This document shows, piece after piece, positions 8,201 to 16,239 of a DNA stretch of 49,558 nt; within the stretch, counting starts at the first letter, position 1; each line of letters opens with the position of its first letter. The notes beneath the pieces are model-generated. The model saw only the letters and a program-made list of their open reading frames with translations, ran no database searches and was not told where the DNA came from. The stretch comes from an uncultured Bacteroidota bacterium (GTDB taxonomy: Bacteria > Bacteroidota > Bacteroidia > NS11-12g > UBA955): contig CAIRMY010000065.1 of assembly GCA_903879775.1 (NCBI GenBank), positions 1 through 49,558 of the forward strand. The letters run 5' to 3'. Made by a program: the position numbers and the translations under genes.

Positions 8201-9117
8201 ACATAGTCATCAGCATAGTTACCTAAATCGGCATCTACCCATTGTCCCATGTAACAATCATTCAACGTTGTAAAACCACGGTTGATAATTTTTGTGGTGT
8301 AGAATGTCATATTGTTCACTTCGTCATTTGTTGAAAATGCAAAAGCTGTTGTTTGACACTCAATACCAATTGCTTGGCCTGTAGTTTCAGAGTGAATATT
8401 TCCTTTATCGTTATAAACCCACCAAATAAACATATCTGGTTGACGGTCCACACCATTTTCAATTACCGGTCTACGCTCATCAATTACAGGATGTTCACCA
8501 TCCATTGGTTCGTATAGATTATTCCCGTTGATATCTTTAAATGGCGCCATAAATTCTGACTCATTGCCTACTTTCACAGAACGGTCAGCACCAGCTGGCC
8601 AATCGCGAATACCTGCACTTTGAGTTAGAAATTTACTATTCGCAAACTCTTCCAATTCATCGCGGGTTACTTTCCACATTTTGTCGTAAGACTTACAACG
8701 CAATGGGTCTGTAGCCGCTGTAGAAGTATCCAAAGGTCCTGGCCAAAAATCTGAACCATTTTGACGGTAAGTCATGGCAGCCAATTTCAAACTACCACCA
8801 TTGTCTTTACCTCCAATCCAAATAGCACCACTAAACAATGAATGTTTTCTAACCGCGTTAGGATCATTAATTTTAGGAACTTCATATTTAGGATTGTTCA
8901 AATCCCACCACATATCACCACCGTTCAATAATTTCGTACGAACGTTGTTAATATCCAAGTCAACTGATTGAGATGCAGGATCACAGGTGTTTGCAAATGA
9001 TCCAGCGCGTCTGTCAATTTTCGGTTTGATTGTTTTACCTGTTAAGTTTTCAATTGGACGAGCCGCCAACGATTGAAAAGCCAACAAACCTAAAACGTAT
9101 ATACCAATTCTTTTCAT
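5203..9117 (-). CDS. Giant secreted protein with type IX secretion-like C-terminal domain
   Basis: This 1304-aa protein starts at the ATG at 9117 (an upstream in-frame TTG is ignored) with a signal peptide ending LAA at about residue 19. The N-terminal region has the conserved pattern GGDMWWDLNNPKYEVPK, GAIWIGGKDNGG and DFWPGPLD seen in large Bacteroidota surface proteins. Acidic Asn/Asp-rich calcium-loop-like stretches (DINGNNLYEPMDGE) and a DDDDEG run follow. The last ~95 residues resemble the type A sorting domain: NVVPNPYRGY, then TCTITIFDMAGNLIRKV, YQWDLKNNSNVPISSGLYLI and VKAKD. However, the chain continues past the usual end to WYGIMHAVDLDTY. It sits between a TonB-dependent receptor (23-base gap) and a PorV-like protein (11-base gap). 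It is likely an exported, surface-anchored ligand-binding or structural protein; no enzyme motif is visible. Confidence 0.75.
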   Translation of the reverse strand: MKRIGIYVLGLLAFQSLAARPIENLTGKTIKPKIDRRAGSFANTCDPASQSVDLDINNVRTKLLNGGDMWWDLNNPKYEVPKINDPNAVRKHSLFSGAIWIGGKDNGGSLKLAAMTYRQNGSDFWPGPLDTSTAATDPLRCKSYDKMWKVTRDELEEFANSKFLTQSAGIRDWPAGADRSVKVGNESEFMAPFKDINGNNLYEPMDGEHPVIDERRPVIENGVDRQPDMFIWWVYNDKGNIHSETTGQAIGIECQTTAFAFSTNDEVNNMTFYTTKIINRGFTTLNDCYMGQWVDADLGNYADDYVGCDVGRGLGYCYNGDDDDEGVLGYGLNPPTIGVDYFEGPTDTAGKQMGLSHFMYYNNTSDPVTGNPRNANAYYNFLMGKWAGGQNVTWGGNGFGGSRVCNYMFPGSTDPGFVGECWDEKSAGNRPGDRRFIQSTGPFLLRPGQVQRITVGVVWARTTSGGAGAPCLGTGSLRLLQLASDKAQTLFNNNFKILDGPNAPDIEIQELNQELVMKFLNTNSSKVENYKEIYKDANNKIKTYKFEGYLVYQLKDATVNTGDLENVDKARLLFQCDIKNNRGQIINRVFDPKLAQLIPVEKVDGSDKGVQHTYSIKNDLFSTSSNTRLIDFKKYYYLVMSYAILSDDSLQIDPNQFLAGRRNIKVYATVPHDPIPENFGTELNSGYGSGPSLNRIAGRGNGGNALEFTKETIDTILKNGFDNTPTYIGGAGPVNVKVVDPLKVPNAKFELYMKENKASITAGLKDSITKNTQWILVKHDPLGNDTIFSDTTLAYRFESVQGKKGSNNRTKETLADWGLSIEITQTFNPGENGVADPSNGLIDWSIEWEDNGKQWLTAVVDNDAAPASNPWTNWIRAGNAGRGATPFDGYSHDFFLSDGSTPVDPGQAYERIWNGRIAPYGLTAREKYSATTGANTYGFAWSGNATWLQNPMAELNSFELVITKDKSKWTRCPVIEMGDDEVKNSTEGQMAKFNMRWGTSKDKDGLDIAGNKGLGWFPGYAINLETGERLAIAFGEDSYLAGENGRDMIWNPTDNVFNDNGNYPAIGGKHFIYIFGTGRHGIARNVQGSRYLGEGDGDFTRFRTGLEATAAGGAPSTSEKTRILSQVNWVIPTYLAGGYKMVNGVPPTDVKIKVRVKKAYTTYASAELDGAGKPLYTLPRYNFDGATIAPKLTEAAGKKSLDMVNVVPNPYRGYSEYENSPVDSRVKITNLPPTCTITIFDMAGNLIRKVKKDDTDTYYQWDLKNNSNVPISSGLYLIHVKAKDLGEKIVRWYGIMHAVDLDTY

Positions 9118-9140
9118 AATCAATTTTTTAATGTTTTAAA

Positions 9141-12100
9141 TTATAGTGCCAAACGTACACCCAAACGAATTGTTCTTGGTGCATTCCAGTTGTTAGTTTG
9201 AGAGTTTAATAAAATTTTATACAAGTCGATATAACTTTGAGCATCAACTTGAGTTTTCACCAACAATTCACCTTGAGGAGAGTTTAAGAAACCATCGTCA
9301 TTGGGTTGTCCAGTATAAGGGAAAACTCCAACAACATTCCAAGTGTTTAACAAATTGTTAACCCATAAGAAAGCTGTAAATCTCAACGGTGCTTTACCAT
9401 CGCGCTTCAATTCAAATGCTTTTGAAATGTTCATATCAAAGTTATATTGCCAAGGCAAACGAGCACCAAATGGTACACCTTTAATTTGCGCACGGTCAAC
9501 AGCTCCAATTTGCACGGAACGTGTGGTTGGGGTATATGGACCTCCACTGTAAGTATTGCCAATGAAGTTGAATGAAGTATTTTTGAAAATTTCTTTTCCG
9601 AATAAAATTGGACCATTGTACATGTTTTTCTTAGAAACAAGATCTCTTCCTCCACCCCAAGCCCATGTTGCTGAAACTTTTAAGTTATGACGAATATCCA
9701 ATTCCCCTAAAGGAATTACATTTCTCAAGTTTGGCTGGTTACTTGCAATTAATGCAGCTTGTGAGTTAATGTTTGAGCCCGTACCATCTGCAAATTGCAT
9801 CATATAACTTACACTCATGTTTAAAGGACCAATATCCATCATGTTTAATGTACCTCTAAATCCAGTAATTGTTGAGAAGTCAATGTTCCTGATTGTTACA
9901 TAAGTTACAGGGTAACCATTGTTAATTTGGTATTGCCCAAAATCGTTTCTAATTTCAGAATATGATGCAGATAATTCAATACCTTTATCCCCTTTTCGTC
10001 CAAATATTTGCTTAAATCCAACTTCATAGTCGGTTTTTAAACGTGAACTCAAAGAACCATTTGAAATGGTAGAACCTTGTCTAAATTTCAAATAGTATAA
10101 TTCATCAATAGTTAAAAATGATGATCCTTGATCAGGACGTTGAGCCAACATATCATAACTCACATAGAATGTTTTTCTTTTATCTAGTGGGAAAGAGAAC
10201 CATACACGAGGCAATAAATTCATAATTGGAGTGTAATCCGTTAATGAATTTTCAGATAATTCTTGTTTGTTGTAATCGACCAAATAAGGAGCAATTTTAC
10301 CATTTGAAGTTTGGTTGGCTAAGAATTCAGGATTCTTTTGCTCACTACCATCGGCATTGTACCATCTGTCGCCATTTCTATATCCAATAACTTTCGTTGG
10401 AGATTGCATATCATTCACATAAACGGCATAATCAGAACCTATGTTTGAAGGATGCGCAACACCCAAGCCATTTAATTCTTTTACTTCATTTACAGTTCTG
10501 ATAGGATACAAAGAATATGCATCTTTCAAAACAGATTGATTTGCATCATAACGTTCCATACGCAAACCCATTCGGAAAATCAAATCTTTAAATTGGAACT
10601 GATCTTCTAACCATGCAGCCAAATATACCGGTTGAAAAGCACCAATGGTTCTTTTATCTTTATTGTTTAAGAACTCACTAATCGAAGGTTTACCTGTTAC
10701 TTTATTCCCTAAATGATCGTACCCAAAGTAGCTGGCATATCCGTTTCCGTTGTTTAACAACTCATCGGCGTTGAACATGCTTAAACTGAAATCAGAAGGA
10801 CTGTATTTGTTCACATCAACAAATGTTCTTTCGTCGATTTTCTTACCATAAACATCTACGCCATTTCCATCCATCAATTTCTTTCTGAATTCTCTATCGA
10901 AGTGTGATTGCTCACCATAGTTAATCAATCTATTGTATCGCACGGTGTCTGTAAATACTCCGTTTGCATCATAGCTCAAAATAGGATTATTCACGTCCAA
11001 TTCAGCAATGTGTTTGTTCATTAACTGACGCATCAAAATCCATAGACCATTTGCATTCAATGAATAACCTCTTACCATTGATTGCTCATAATACAATCCA
11101 GCTTGTAAGTCATGCGGAGCACGCTCAATACCACCAACCGTTTTTGGTTTAATTTGCATTTGACCCATTGCAAATACAGCATATTTTTCTGATTCTGATT
11201 TAGAAAAACCAGCAGTAATTCCTCCTGGAGTTCCGTGCAATGAGTAAACATTGTTCGGGTTGTAACCGTTTAATAATCCTTGGCTCATTAAAATCGACAA
11301 AGGATTTGTTATCTTACCCCCTCTCTCATTGTAATAGTTATAAATATTTTCAGTGTATTTAGATCTAACAGGGTTTTTCGAAACTGATTTATCAAAAATT
11401 AAAGCAGTATCTATAAATCCTTGTTGTTCCCAATAGTTTCTCAATTGAACTGTGTTACCATATTGGTCTCTCACAATTTTAGGCTCTTTGTTCGGATTTT
11501 GCTGCGCATCGTAGTTCGAATAAGCAAAAAAATCAGTTGGTTTCGCTGTAAATGATCCAATATAACCATAGTCAAAAATATTGTCCATATGCACAGCATC
11601 TTTTCCACCATTTCTTGCATTTTGGTATTCAGCACGAATTGTATAGAATGCACTTTTCACCGTGCTTTCTTTGTTCACTTTGAAGTTCTGTGTGAATTGC
11701 AAATATGAACGAATTGTTTGTGATTCGTTGAATGAATTATTCTGAAAGTTCATGATAGAGTTAGATACCGCTCTTCCACCACTGTAAAAGTAACTGGCAT
11801 ACCCAGTTAAAGAAGTTAAATTAGTGGGTTTATATTCCAATTTACCAATAAAGTTTCCATTGTATTGCGAAGAATTTGGTCTAGCAGCAACAACATTAAA
11901 GTCAGATTCTCTCAAATATGATGCAGCATGGATAAAACCATTCGGCGTACTAATTAATGGATTCTCTTCTATTTGCTTCATTTTTTCGTCTTTCAACACA
12001 TATACACCTGTTCTTGTTGGCGAAGGATCAACATAATATCCAACGTTTCCGTTCAATGTATAACCCAGTTTAACCATATTCTTTGGTTTTCCATCAACTG

Positions 12101-12881
12101 TAACTCTCTTTTTCCATAATGGACCAGAAACGAACCCTTCAAATGTATTGAAACCATATGGATCTAAACCTGTTGATGTAATTCCTTCAAACATCGCTAC
12201 AACTTTTTCGGTTGCGCTTTTAGAGGTTAATGTAAATGCACCCCCTGTTAAATCACCATACATCGCACGAATACCACCAATGCTAACTGCCAACTGATCT
12301 GTACCAAGAGAAGGCAATGAACCTCCACCAATAATTGGAACACCATCAATAAATGTTTTACTTGCATCGGCACGTGAACCACGAACTGAAATCCCTTGAC
12401 GAGATTCAATAATACCCGCATTGGTTGCAATTAAAGCACCAGTTCCACGACGGCCACCGTCTAAGGTTTTACCACCATCTATTGGCGTTCCAATGCCTAT
12501 CATGTTAATTGGGGTTTTCTTTTTGGTTGTGATAATAACCTCTTTTTGACCCTTTAACATCACCACTTCGTATTCCTTGTTCAAGCCTGGCACCAACGTT
12601 AGTCCTTTCTCAGTCATGGATGAAAAACCATCCTTAAAAAAGGCCAAATCATAAGTTCCGGGACTCAATGTTTGGAACAATGCATTTCCATCGTTGTCGG
12701 TTGTGTCTGAACTTTGTTCAATTCCGTTCAAACTCATCGAAACTTTAACACCGCTAAGAGATTTTCCATCTCCGTCAACTGCCTTTACCCTAAAATCTGC
12801 AAAGGATGTCTGAGCATTCAACCAACCACAAAACAATCCAAATGTGGCTAAAAATGCTATGCGTAGTAATTTATACTTCAT
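9141..12881 (-). CDS. TonB-dependent outer-membrane receptor with carboxypeptidase-regulatory-like domain
   Basis: This 1246-aa protein has a signal peptide (1-23, ending LNAQ). A CarboxypepD_reg-like beta-sandwich covers about 26-110 (VKAVDGDGKSLSGVKVSM, then GTYDLAFFKDGF). The TonB plug covers about 120-222 (RQGISVRGSRADASKTFIDGVPI), and a long 22-strand-type barrel follows, ending RTIRLGVRLAL. It would import a substrate across the outer membrane using TonB energy. It lacks the SusC signature context: no SusD-like gene follows. Instead the operon continues with a giant secreted protein and a PorV-like protein. This is the promoter-proximal gene, and the 161-base upstream gap holds two copies of TAAACTTG. 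The substrate is unknown. Confidence 0.9.
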   Translation of the reverse strand: MKYKLLRIAFLATFGLFCGWLNAQTSFADFRVKAVDGDGKSLSGVKVSMSLNGIEQSSDTTDNDGNALFQTLSPGTYDLAFFKDGFSSMTEKGLTLVPGLNKEYEVVMLKGQKEVIITTKKKTPINMIGIGTPIDGGKTLDGGRRGTGALIATNAGIIESRQGISVRGSRADASKTFIDGVPIIGGGSLPSLGTDQLAVSIGGIRAMYGDLTGGAFTLTSKSATEKVVAMFEGITSTGLDPYGFNTFEGFVSGPLWKKRVTVDGKPKNMVKLGYTLNGNVGYYVDPSPTRTGVYVLKDEKMKQIEENPLISTPNGFIHAASYLRESDFNVVAARPNSSQYNGNFIGKLEYKPTNLTSLTGYASYFYSGGRAVSNSIMNFQNNSFNESQTIRSYLQFTQNFKVNKESTVKSAFYTIRAEYQNARNGGKDAVHMDNIFDYGYIGSFTAKPTDFFAYSNYDAQQNPNKEPKIVRDQYGNTVQLRNYWEQQGFIDTALIFDKSVSKNPVRSKYTENIYNYYNERGGKITNPLSILMSQGLLNGYNPNNVYSLHGTPGGITAGFSKSESEKYAVFAMGQMQIKPKTVGGIERAPHDLQAGLYYEQSMVRGYSLNANGLWILMRQLMNKHIAELDVNNPILSYDANGVFTDTVRYNRLINYGEQSHFDREFRKKLMDGNGVDVYGKKIDERTFVDVNKYSPSDFSLSMFNADELLNNGNGYASYFGYDHLGNKVTGKPSISEFLNNKDKRTIGAFQPVYLAAWLEDQFQFKDLIFRMGLRMERYDANQSVLKDAYSLYPIRTVNEVKELNGLGVAHPSNIGSDYAVYVNDMQSPTKVIGYRNGDRWYNADGSEQKNPEFLANQTSNGKIAPYLVDYNKQELSENSLTDYTPIMNLLPRVWFSFPLDKRKTFYVSYDMLAQRPDQGSSFLTIDELYYLKFRQGSTISNGSLSSRLKTDYEVGFKQIFGRKGDKGIELSASYSEIRNDFGQYQINNGYPVTYVTIRNIDFSTITGFRGTLNMMDIGPLNMSVSYMMQFADGTGSNINSQAALIASNQPNLRNVIPLGELDIRHNLKVSATWAWGGGRDLVSKKNMYNGPILFGKEIFKNTSFNFIGNTYSGGPYTPTTRSVQIGAVDRAQIKGVPFGARLPWQYNFDMNISKAFELKRDGKAPLRFTAFLWVNNLLNTWNVVGVFPYTGQPNDDGFLNSPQGELLVKTQVDAQSYIDLYKILLNSQTNNWNAPRTIRLGVRLAL

Positions 12882-12939
12882 ATCAACTTCTTTATTCTTT
12901 TAAATTTACATTAATCGATTAACACCGACCTTTCATCGG

Positions 12940-12975
12940 CAAGTTTACCCAAAAAACAAGGATTTAACAAGTTTA
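12940..12975 (-). promoter_or_regulatory. Candidate promoter region of the TonB-receptor operon
   Basis: Two direct copies of TAAACTTG (12947-12940 and 12975-12968 on the minus strand) differ from TAnnTTTG at one position. The downstream copy has a TTG about 20 bases before its TA, which fits the -33/-7 spacing. A start near 12935 would give a leader of about 55 bases before the ATG at 12881. The rest of the 12882-13042 gap is AT-rich with no other visible signal. Confidence 0.32.
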
Positions 12976-13042
12976 TTTTAACATAAGCCTGAGTTTTTGT
13001 AAAATTATTTTTTTTTACTTTCATCTATTTTTTTTAAAAAAA

Positions 13043-13993
13043 TTACATTATATTATTGTATTTCAATATTTTAGCCAACAAAAATTGCGAAATTCTTTCG
13101 TAGCTTTCAATTGTCCACCCTCCAATGTGTGGACTTAAAATCACATTCTTAAAATCAAATAATTTTTGTAACATTTTTCGGTCTATTTCGTTGCTCTTTG
13201 AAGGGGGTTCTGTTGGTAAAACATCAGCGCCGAATCCGATGAGTTTACCTGAATTTAAAAACTTCACAACACTTTGTATATCAACTATTTTACCTCTAGA
13301 AAGGTTCAATAATATGAATGGTTTTTTTACATTATTTATAAAATTATCATCAACCAAATTCTCTGTTTCTTTTGTCAAAGGAATATGCAACGAAATCACA
13401 TCAGATTTATCTAATAATCTGCTTAAATCAACCTCTGTCACATTTTCGTCACTAAATTTCGTTTTGTATTTATCATAGGCTAAAATTTCAACGCCAAAGC
13501 CAATCAATTTTTGAGCCACTGACATTCCAGTATTTCCGTACCCTATAATTCCAACCGTTTTTCCCTTTAACTCAAAGCCGCGATTCCCTTCTCTATCCCA
13601 TTGAAATTGAACAACTTCATTGTGAGATTTTACCAAATTCGTATGAATTGCCAACAACATCCCTAAGGTTTGTTCCCCAACAGCATCTGAATTCGCATTT
13701 TCCGAGTTCATTAAATAAACACCAGCATTTTGAGCAGCATCTTCATCTATATTATCCATGCCAGCACCAGCCCTGGCAATCCATTCTATGCTGCTACATT
13801 GTTCAAAAAAAGCTTGGTCCAAATACATTTTAGACCGGATAACAAGTCCCTCAAAACCAATAGATTGAATAAACGAAACGATTTCATTTTGATTCAAATC
13901 TGGACGGTAATGTACATCAAAGTTTTCGGCAATGAGGCCATGGACCAGACATTGGTGCACATCGTCAACAATTAAAACTTTTTGCAACAACAT
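13043..13993 (-). CDS. D-2-hydroxyacid dehydrogenase (phosphoglycerate dehydrogenase-like)
   Basis: This 316-aa NAD-dependent dehydrogenase has the Rossmann loop GYGNTG at 151-156 and an Asp at 174 for the NAD ribose. The family's catalytic triad is complete: R233 (LNLSRGKIVD), E262 (ADVLPTEPP) and H289 (SPHIGGWT). The RAGAGMDNID segment at about 74-83 is also typical. There is no C-terminal ACT domain, so it is the short form. It could be serA acting in serine synthesis, or another D-2-hydroxyacid dehydrogenase such as a hydroxypyruvate or glycerate type; the sequence alone does not decide. Its ATG overlaps the accC stop by one base (TAATG), so expression is coupled to that gene. Confidence 0.85.
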   Translation of the reverse strand: MLLQKVLIVDDVHQCLVHGLIAENFDVHYRPDLNQNEIVSFIQSIGFEGLVIRSKMYLDQAFFEQCSSIEWIARAGAGMDNIDEDAAQNAGVYLMNSENANSDAVGEQTLGMLLAIHTNLVKSHNEVVQFQWDREGNRGFELKGKTVGIIGYGNTGMSVAQKLIGFGVEILAYDKYKTKFSDENVTEVDLSRLLDKSDVISLHIPLTKETENLVDDNFINNVKKPFILLNLSRGKIVDIQSVVKFLNSGKLIGFGADVLPTEPPSKSNEIDRKMLQKLFDFKNVILSPHIGGWTIESYERISQFLLAKILKYNNIM

Positions 13994-15492
13994 TAATATT
14001 CTTTGCGGCTATGAAACCATTTGCTCTCAGAATGATCCGTAGCGGAAACTGCGGAAATATTTTCAGATTTATTTTGCATAAAGAATGAAACAGCAGCGCT
14101 TGCTAAAACCGATAATTCCTCGTCGGTCATCTCAACATTCTTCATCTCTTCAGGGTTAAAAAATTTTTGAATAAAATGAGTATCAAACTTCCCCGACAAA
14201 AATGCATCATGCGTGAGCACAAATTCACCAAAGCTTAAAGTGGTTTCAATACCGGTAATCACGTACTCTTTAATGGCTCTTCTCAATCGCTCAATGGCTT
14301 GTTCACGTGTACTTCCCCAAGCAATTAATTTAGCGAGCATATTGTCGTAGTAAATTGGAATTTCCATATTGGATTCCATACAATCATCTACACGAATTCC
14401 TGGTCCGTTTGGAACCAAATATTGATTTACTTTTCCAATATTGGGTAAAAATTGCTGAAATGGATCTTCGGCACAGACCCTCAATTCAATGGCATGGCCA
14501 TTGATTTTCAAGTCTTCTTGTTTGAACGATAAAGGAAGTCCATACGCAACATTAATTTGCTCGCGCACCAAATCAAGACCTGTAATCATTTCAGTCACTG
14601 GATGCTCTACTTGTAAACGGGTATTCATTTCTAGGAAATAGAAAGATTCACCATCGCCCAATAGAAACTCAACTGTACCTGCGCCAGTGTAATTACATGA
14701 GCGAGCAACATTTACAGCTGCTTCCCCCATTTTAGCCCTTAAGCTAGGCGTTAAAGCAGCACTGGGAGCTTCTTCCACTAACTTTTGGTGACGGCGCTGA
14801 ATGCTACATTCACGTTCAAATAAATGACATACATTACCAAAGTTATCGGCCATAATTTGAAACTCAATGTGACGAGGGCTGCCTACATATTTTTCAATAA
14901 ACACGCTATCATCTCCGAAGGCACTTCTAGCTTCATTTTGCGCCATTTGCAATGCGCTTAAAAACTCTTCTTTCTTTTCAACAATGCGCATTCCTTTTCC
15001 ACCACCACCAGCAGAAGCCTTCACCAGAACTGGGAAACCAACTTCAATTGCAACTTGCATGGCTGCGTTAGCATCCACAATGGCTTCATTGATTCCAGGA
15101 ACCAACGGAACACCAAATTTCTCAACAGCTTGCTTACTGGCAATTTTACTTCCCATGACTTCCATGGCTTGCGCAGTTGGCCCTATAAGAACAATGTTAT
15201 TTTCCTTTAATTTATTTGCAAAAACAGCATTTTCAGACAAAAAACCATAACCTGGATGCACTGCTTCAGCACCAGTTTCTATACATAAATCAATGATTGT
15301 GTCCATTTTCAAATAACTTTCATTTGAAGGAGCTTTACCAATGCAATATGCTTCATCGGCATAGCGAACATGACGCGCATTTGCATCAGCTTCACTGTAA
15401 ACAGCAACTGTTTGAATGCCCATTTCACGGCAAGTACGCATTACACGGATTGCAATTTCTCCGCGATTTGCAACTAATATCTTTTTAAACAT
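13993..15492 (-). CDS. accC: Acetyl-CoA carboxylase biotin carboxylase subunit
   Basis: This 499-aa ATP-grasp enzyme carboxylates the biotin of the carrier protein using ATP and bicarbonate, the first half-reaction of acetyl-CoA carboxylase. The N-terminus ILVANRGEIAIRVMRTCREM is diagnostic. The Gly-rich ATP loop is SAGGGGKGMR, the active-site region reads EMNTRLQVEHPVTE, and the C-terminal biotin carboxylase domain is present. I placed the start at the ATG at 15492; a TTG three codons upstream is in frame but unnecessary. No accB lies next to it. The following gene is a 2-hydroxyacid dehydrogenase starting on the stop codon. A propionyl-CoA or other acyl-CoA carboxylase role is the main alternative. 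The ~40-residue tail past the core domain is Ser-rich and less conserved. Confidence 0.92.
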   Translation of the reverse strand: MFKKILVANRGEIAIRVMRTCREMGIQTVAVYSEADANARHVRYADEAYCIGKAPSNESYLKMDTIIDLCIETGAEAVHPGYGFLSENAVFANKLKENNIVLIGPTAQAMEVMGSKIASKQAVEKFGVPLVPGINEAIVDANAAMQVAIEVGFPVLVKASAGGGGKGMRIVEKKEEFLSALQMAQNEARSAFGDDSVFIEKYVGSPRHIEFQIMADNFGNVCHLFERECSIQRRHQKLVEEAPSAALTPSLRAKMGEAAVNVARSCNYTGAGTVEFLLGDGESFYFLEMNTRLQVEHPVTEMITGLDLVREQINVAYGLPLSFKQEDLKINGHAIELRVCAEDPFQQFLPNIGKVNQYLVPNGPGIRVDDCMESNMEIPIYYDNMLAKLIAWGSTREQAIERLRRAIKEYVITGIETTLSFGEFVLTHDAFLSGKFDTHFIQKFFNPEEMKNVEMTDEELSVLASAAVSFFMQNKSENISAVSATDHSESKWFHSRKEY

Positions 15493-15565
15493 GTTCTTCA
15501 AATAAAATTATTGATGAAATCACAATCTCTTAATATTCTGATTTAACTTCGCAAAGTTAAAAAAG

Positions 15566-16234
15566 ATGAACAGTATTGCCAAGGTAATTTCATTAATTAA
15601 AATTGAGTGGGCTTTAGACTTCAAAAAGCCTGCAATTTTAGCGAGTGCAATCCTTCAAATGGCTGTTATGTCATTGCTTTCAATGCTATCATTAATGTCG
15701 CATGTTACAAACATGTCTCGAGCTTGGAACAGTTTATTCTGGATTACACTCATTTTCTGCACATTACAAGCAATTTCAAAAAACTTTCTCACTGTTTCAC
15801 GCAATCGTTGGATTTATTGGAACCAAGTATCAGCACCCACTCAAATACTGTGGTCCAAAATTATTTATGGCTGGAGCACAATGATTATACTCACACTCAT
15901 TAACCTCACCTTTTTTAGCTGGTTCATGGGAATGCCAGTGATTCATCTCTGGGCTTATTTCAAAATTTTAATTTTGGTAACCGGAGGAATATCTACGGTC
16001 TTTACCTTTATTGGTGCCATTGCCTCGAAAGCAAACCAAGCAGGATTTTTAGCGCCTGTTTTAAGCTTACCCGTAATCTTACCGCTGATACTTTTGGGCA
16101 TTAAAGCTTCTAACAAAGCTTTTAACCCAATTTTAATGAGCTCTGTGAATAAGGATATTTATATGCTGACAGCACTCAATGGTCTTATTTTAGTGCTATC
16201 AGGCATACTTTTCACTTCACTTTGGAAGGAATAA
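15566..16234 (+). CDS. ccmB: Heme exporter protein B (CcmB), cytochrome c maturation
   Basis: This 222-aa protein has about six membrane segments, matching the length and topology of CcmB, the permease-like subunit of the CcmAB(CD) system I heme-handling complex for cytochrome c maturation. The N-terminal LIKIEWALDFKKPAILASAIL pattern, with its Glu and basic residues before the first span, is typical. No ccmA or ccmC gene adjoins it here; the gene stands alone between divergent accC and convergent prc. The latter ends only 5 bases away. A TAACTTCG sequence at 15544-15551, one mismatch from the -7 consensus, lies 14 bases before the ATG. Confidence 0.82.
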   Translation: MNSIAKVISLIKIEWALDFKKPAILASAILQMAVMSLLSMLSLMSHVTNMSRAWNSLFWITLIFCTLQAISKNFLTVSRNRWIYWNQVSAPTQILWSKIIYGWSTMIILTLINLTFFSWFMGMPVIHLWAYFKILILVTGGISTVFTFIGAIASKANQAGFLAPVLSLPVILPLILLGIKASNKAFNPILMSSVNKDIYMLTALNGLILVLSGILFTSLWKE

Positions 16235-16239
16235 TTAAA

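Noticed and set aside
8082..8273. Plus-strand frame with a run of histidines
   Set aside because: It is the complement of the Asp-rich (DDDD) coding stretch of the giant secreted protein on the minus strand.
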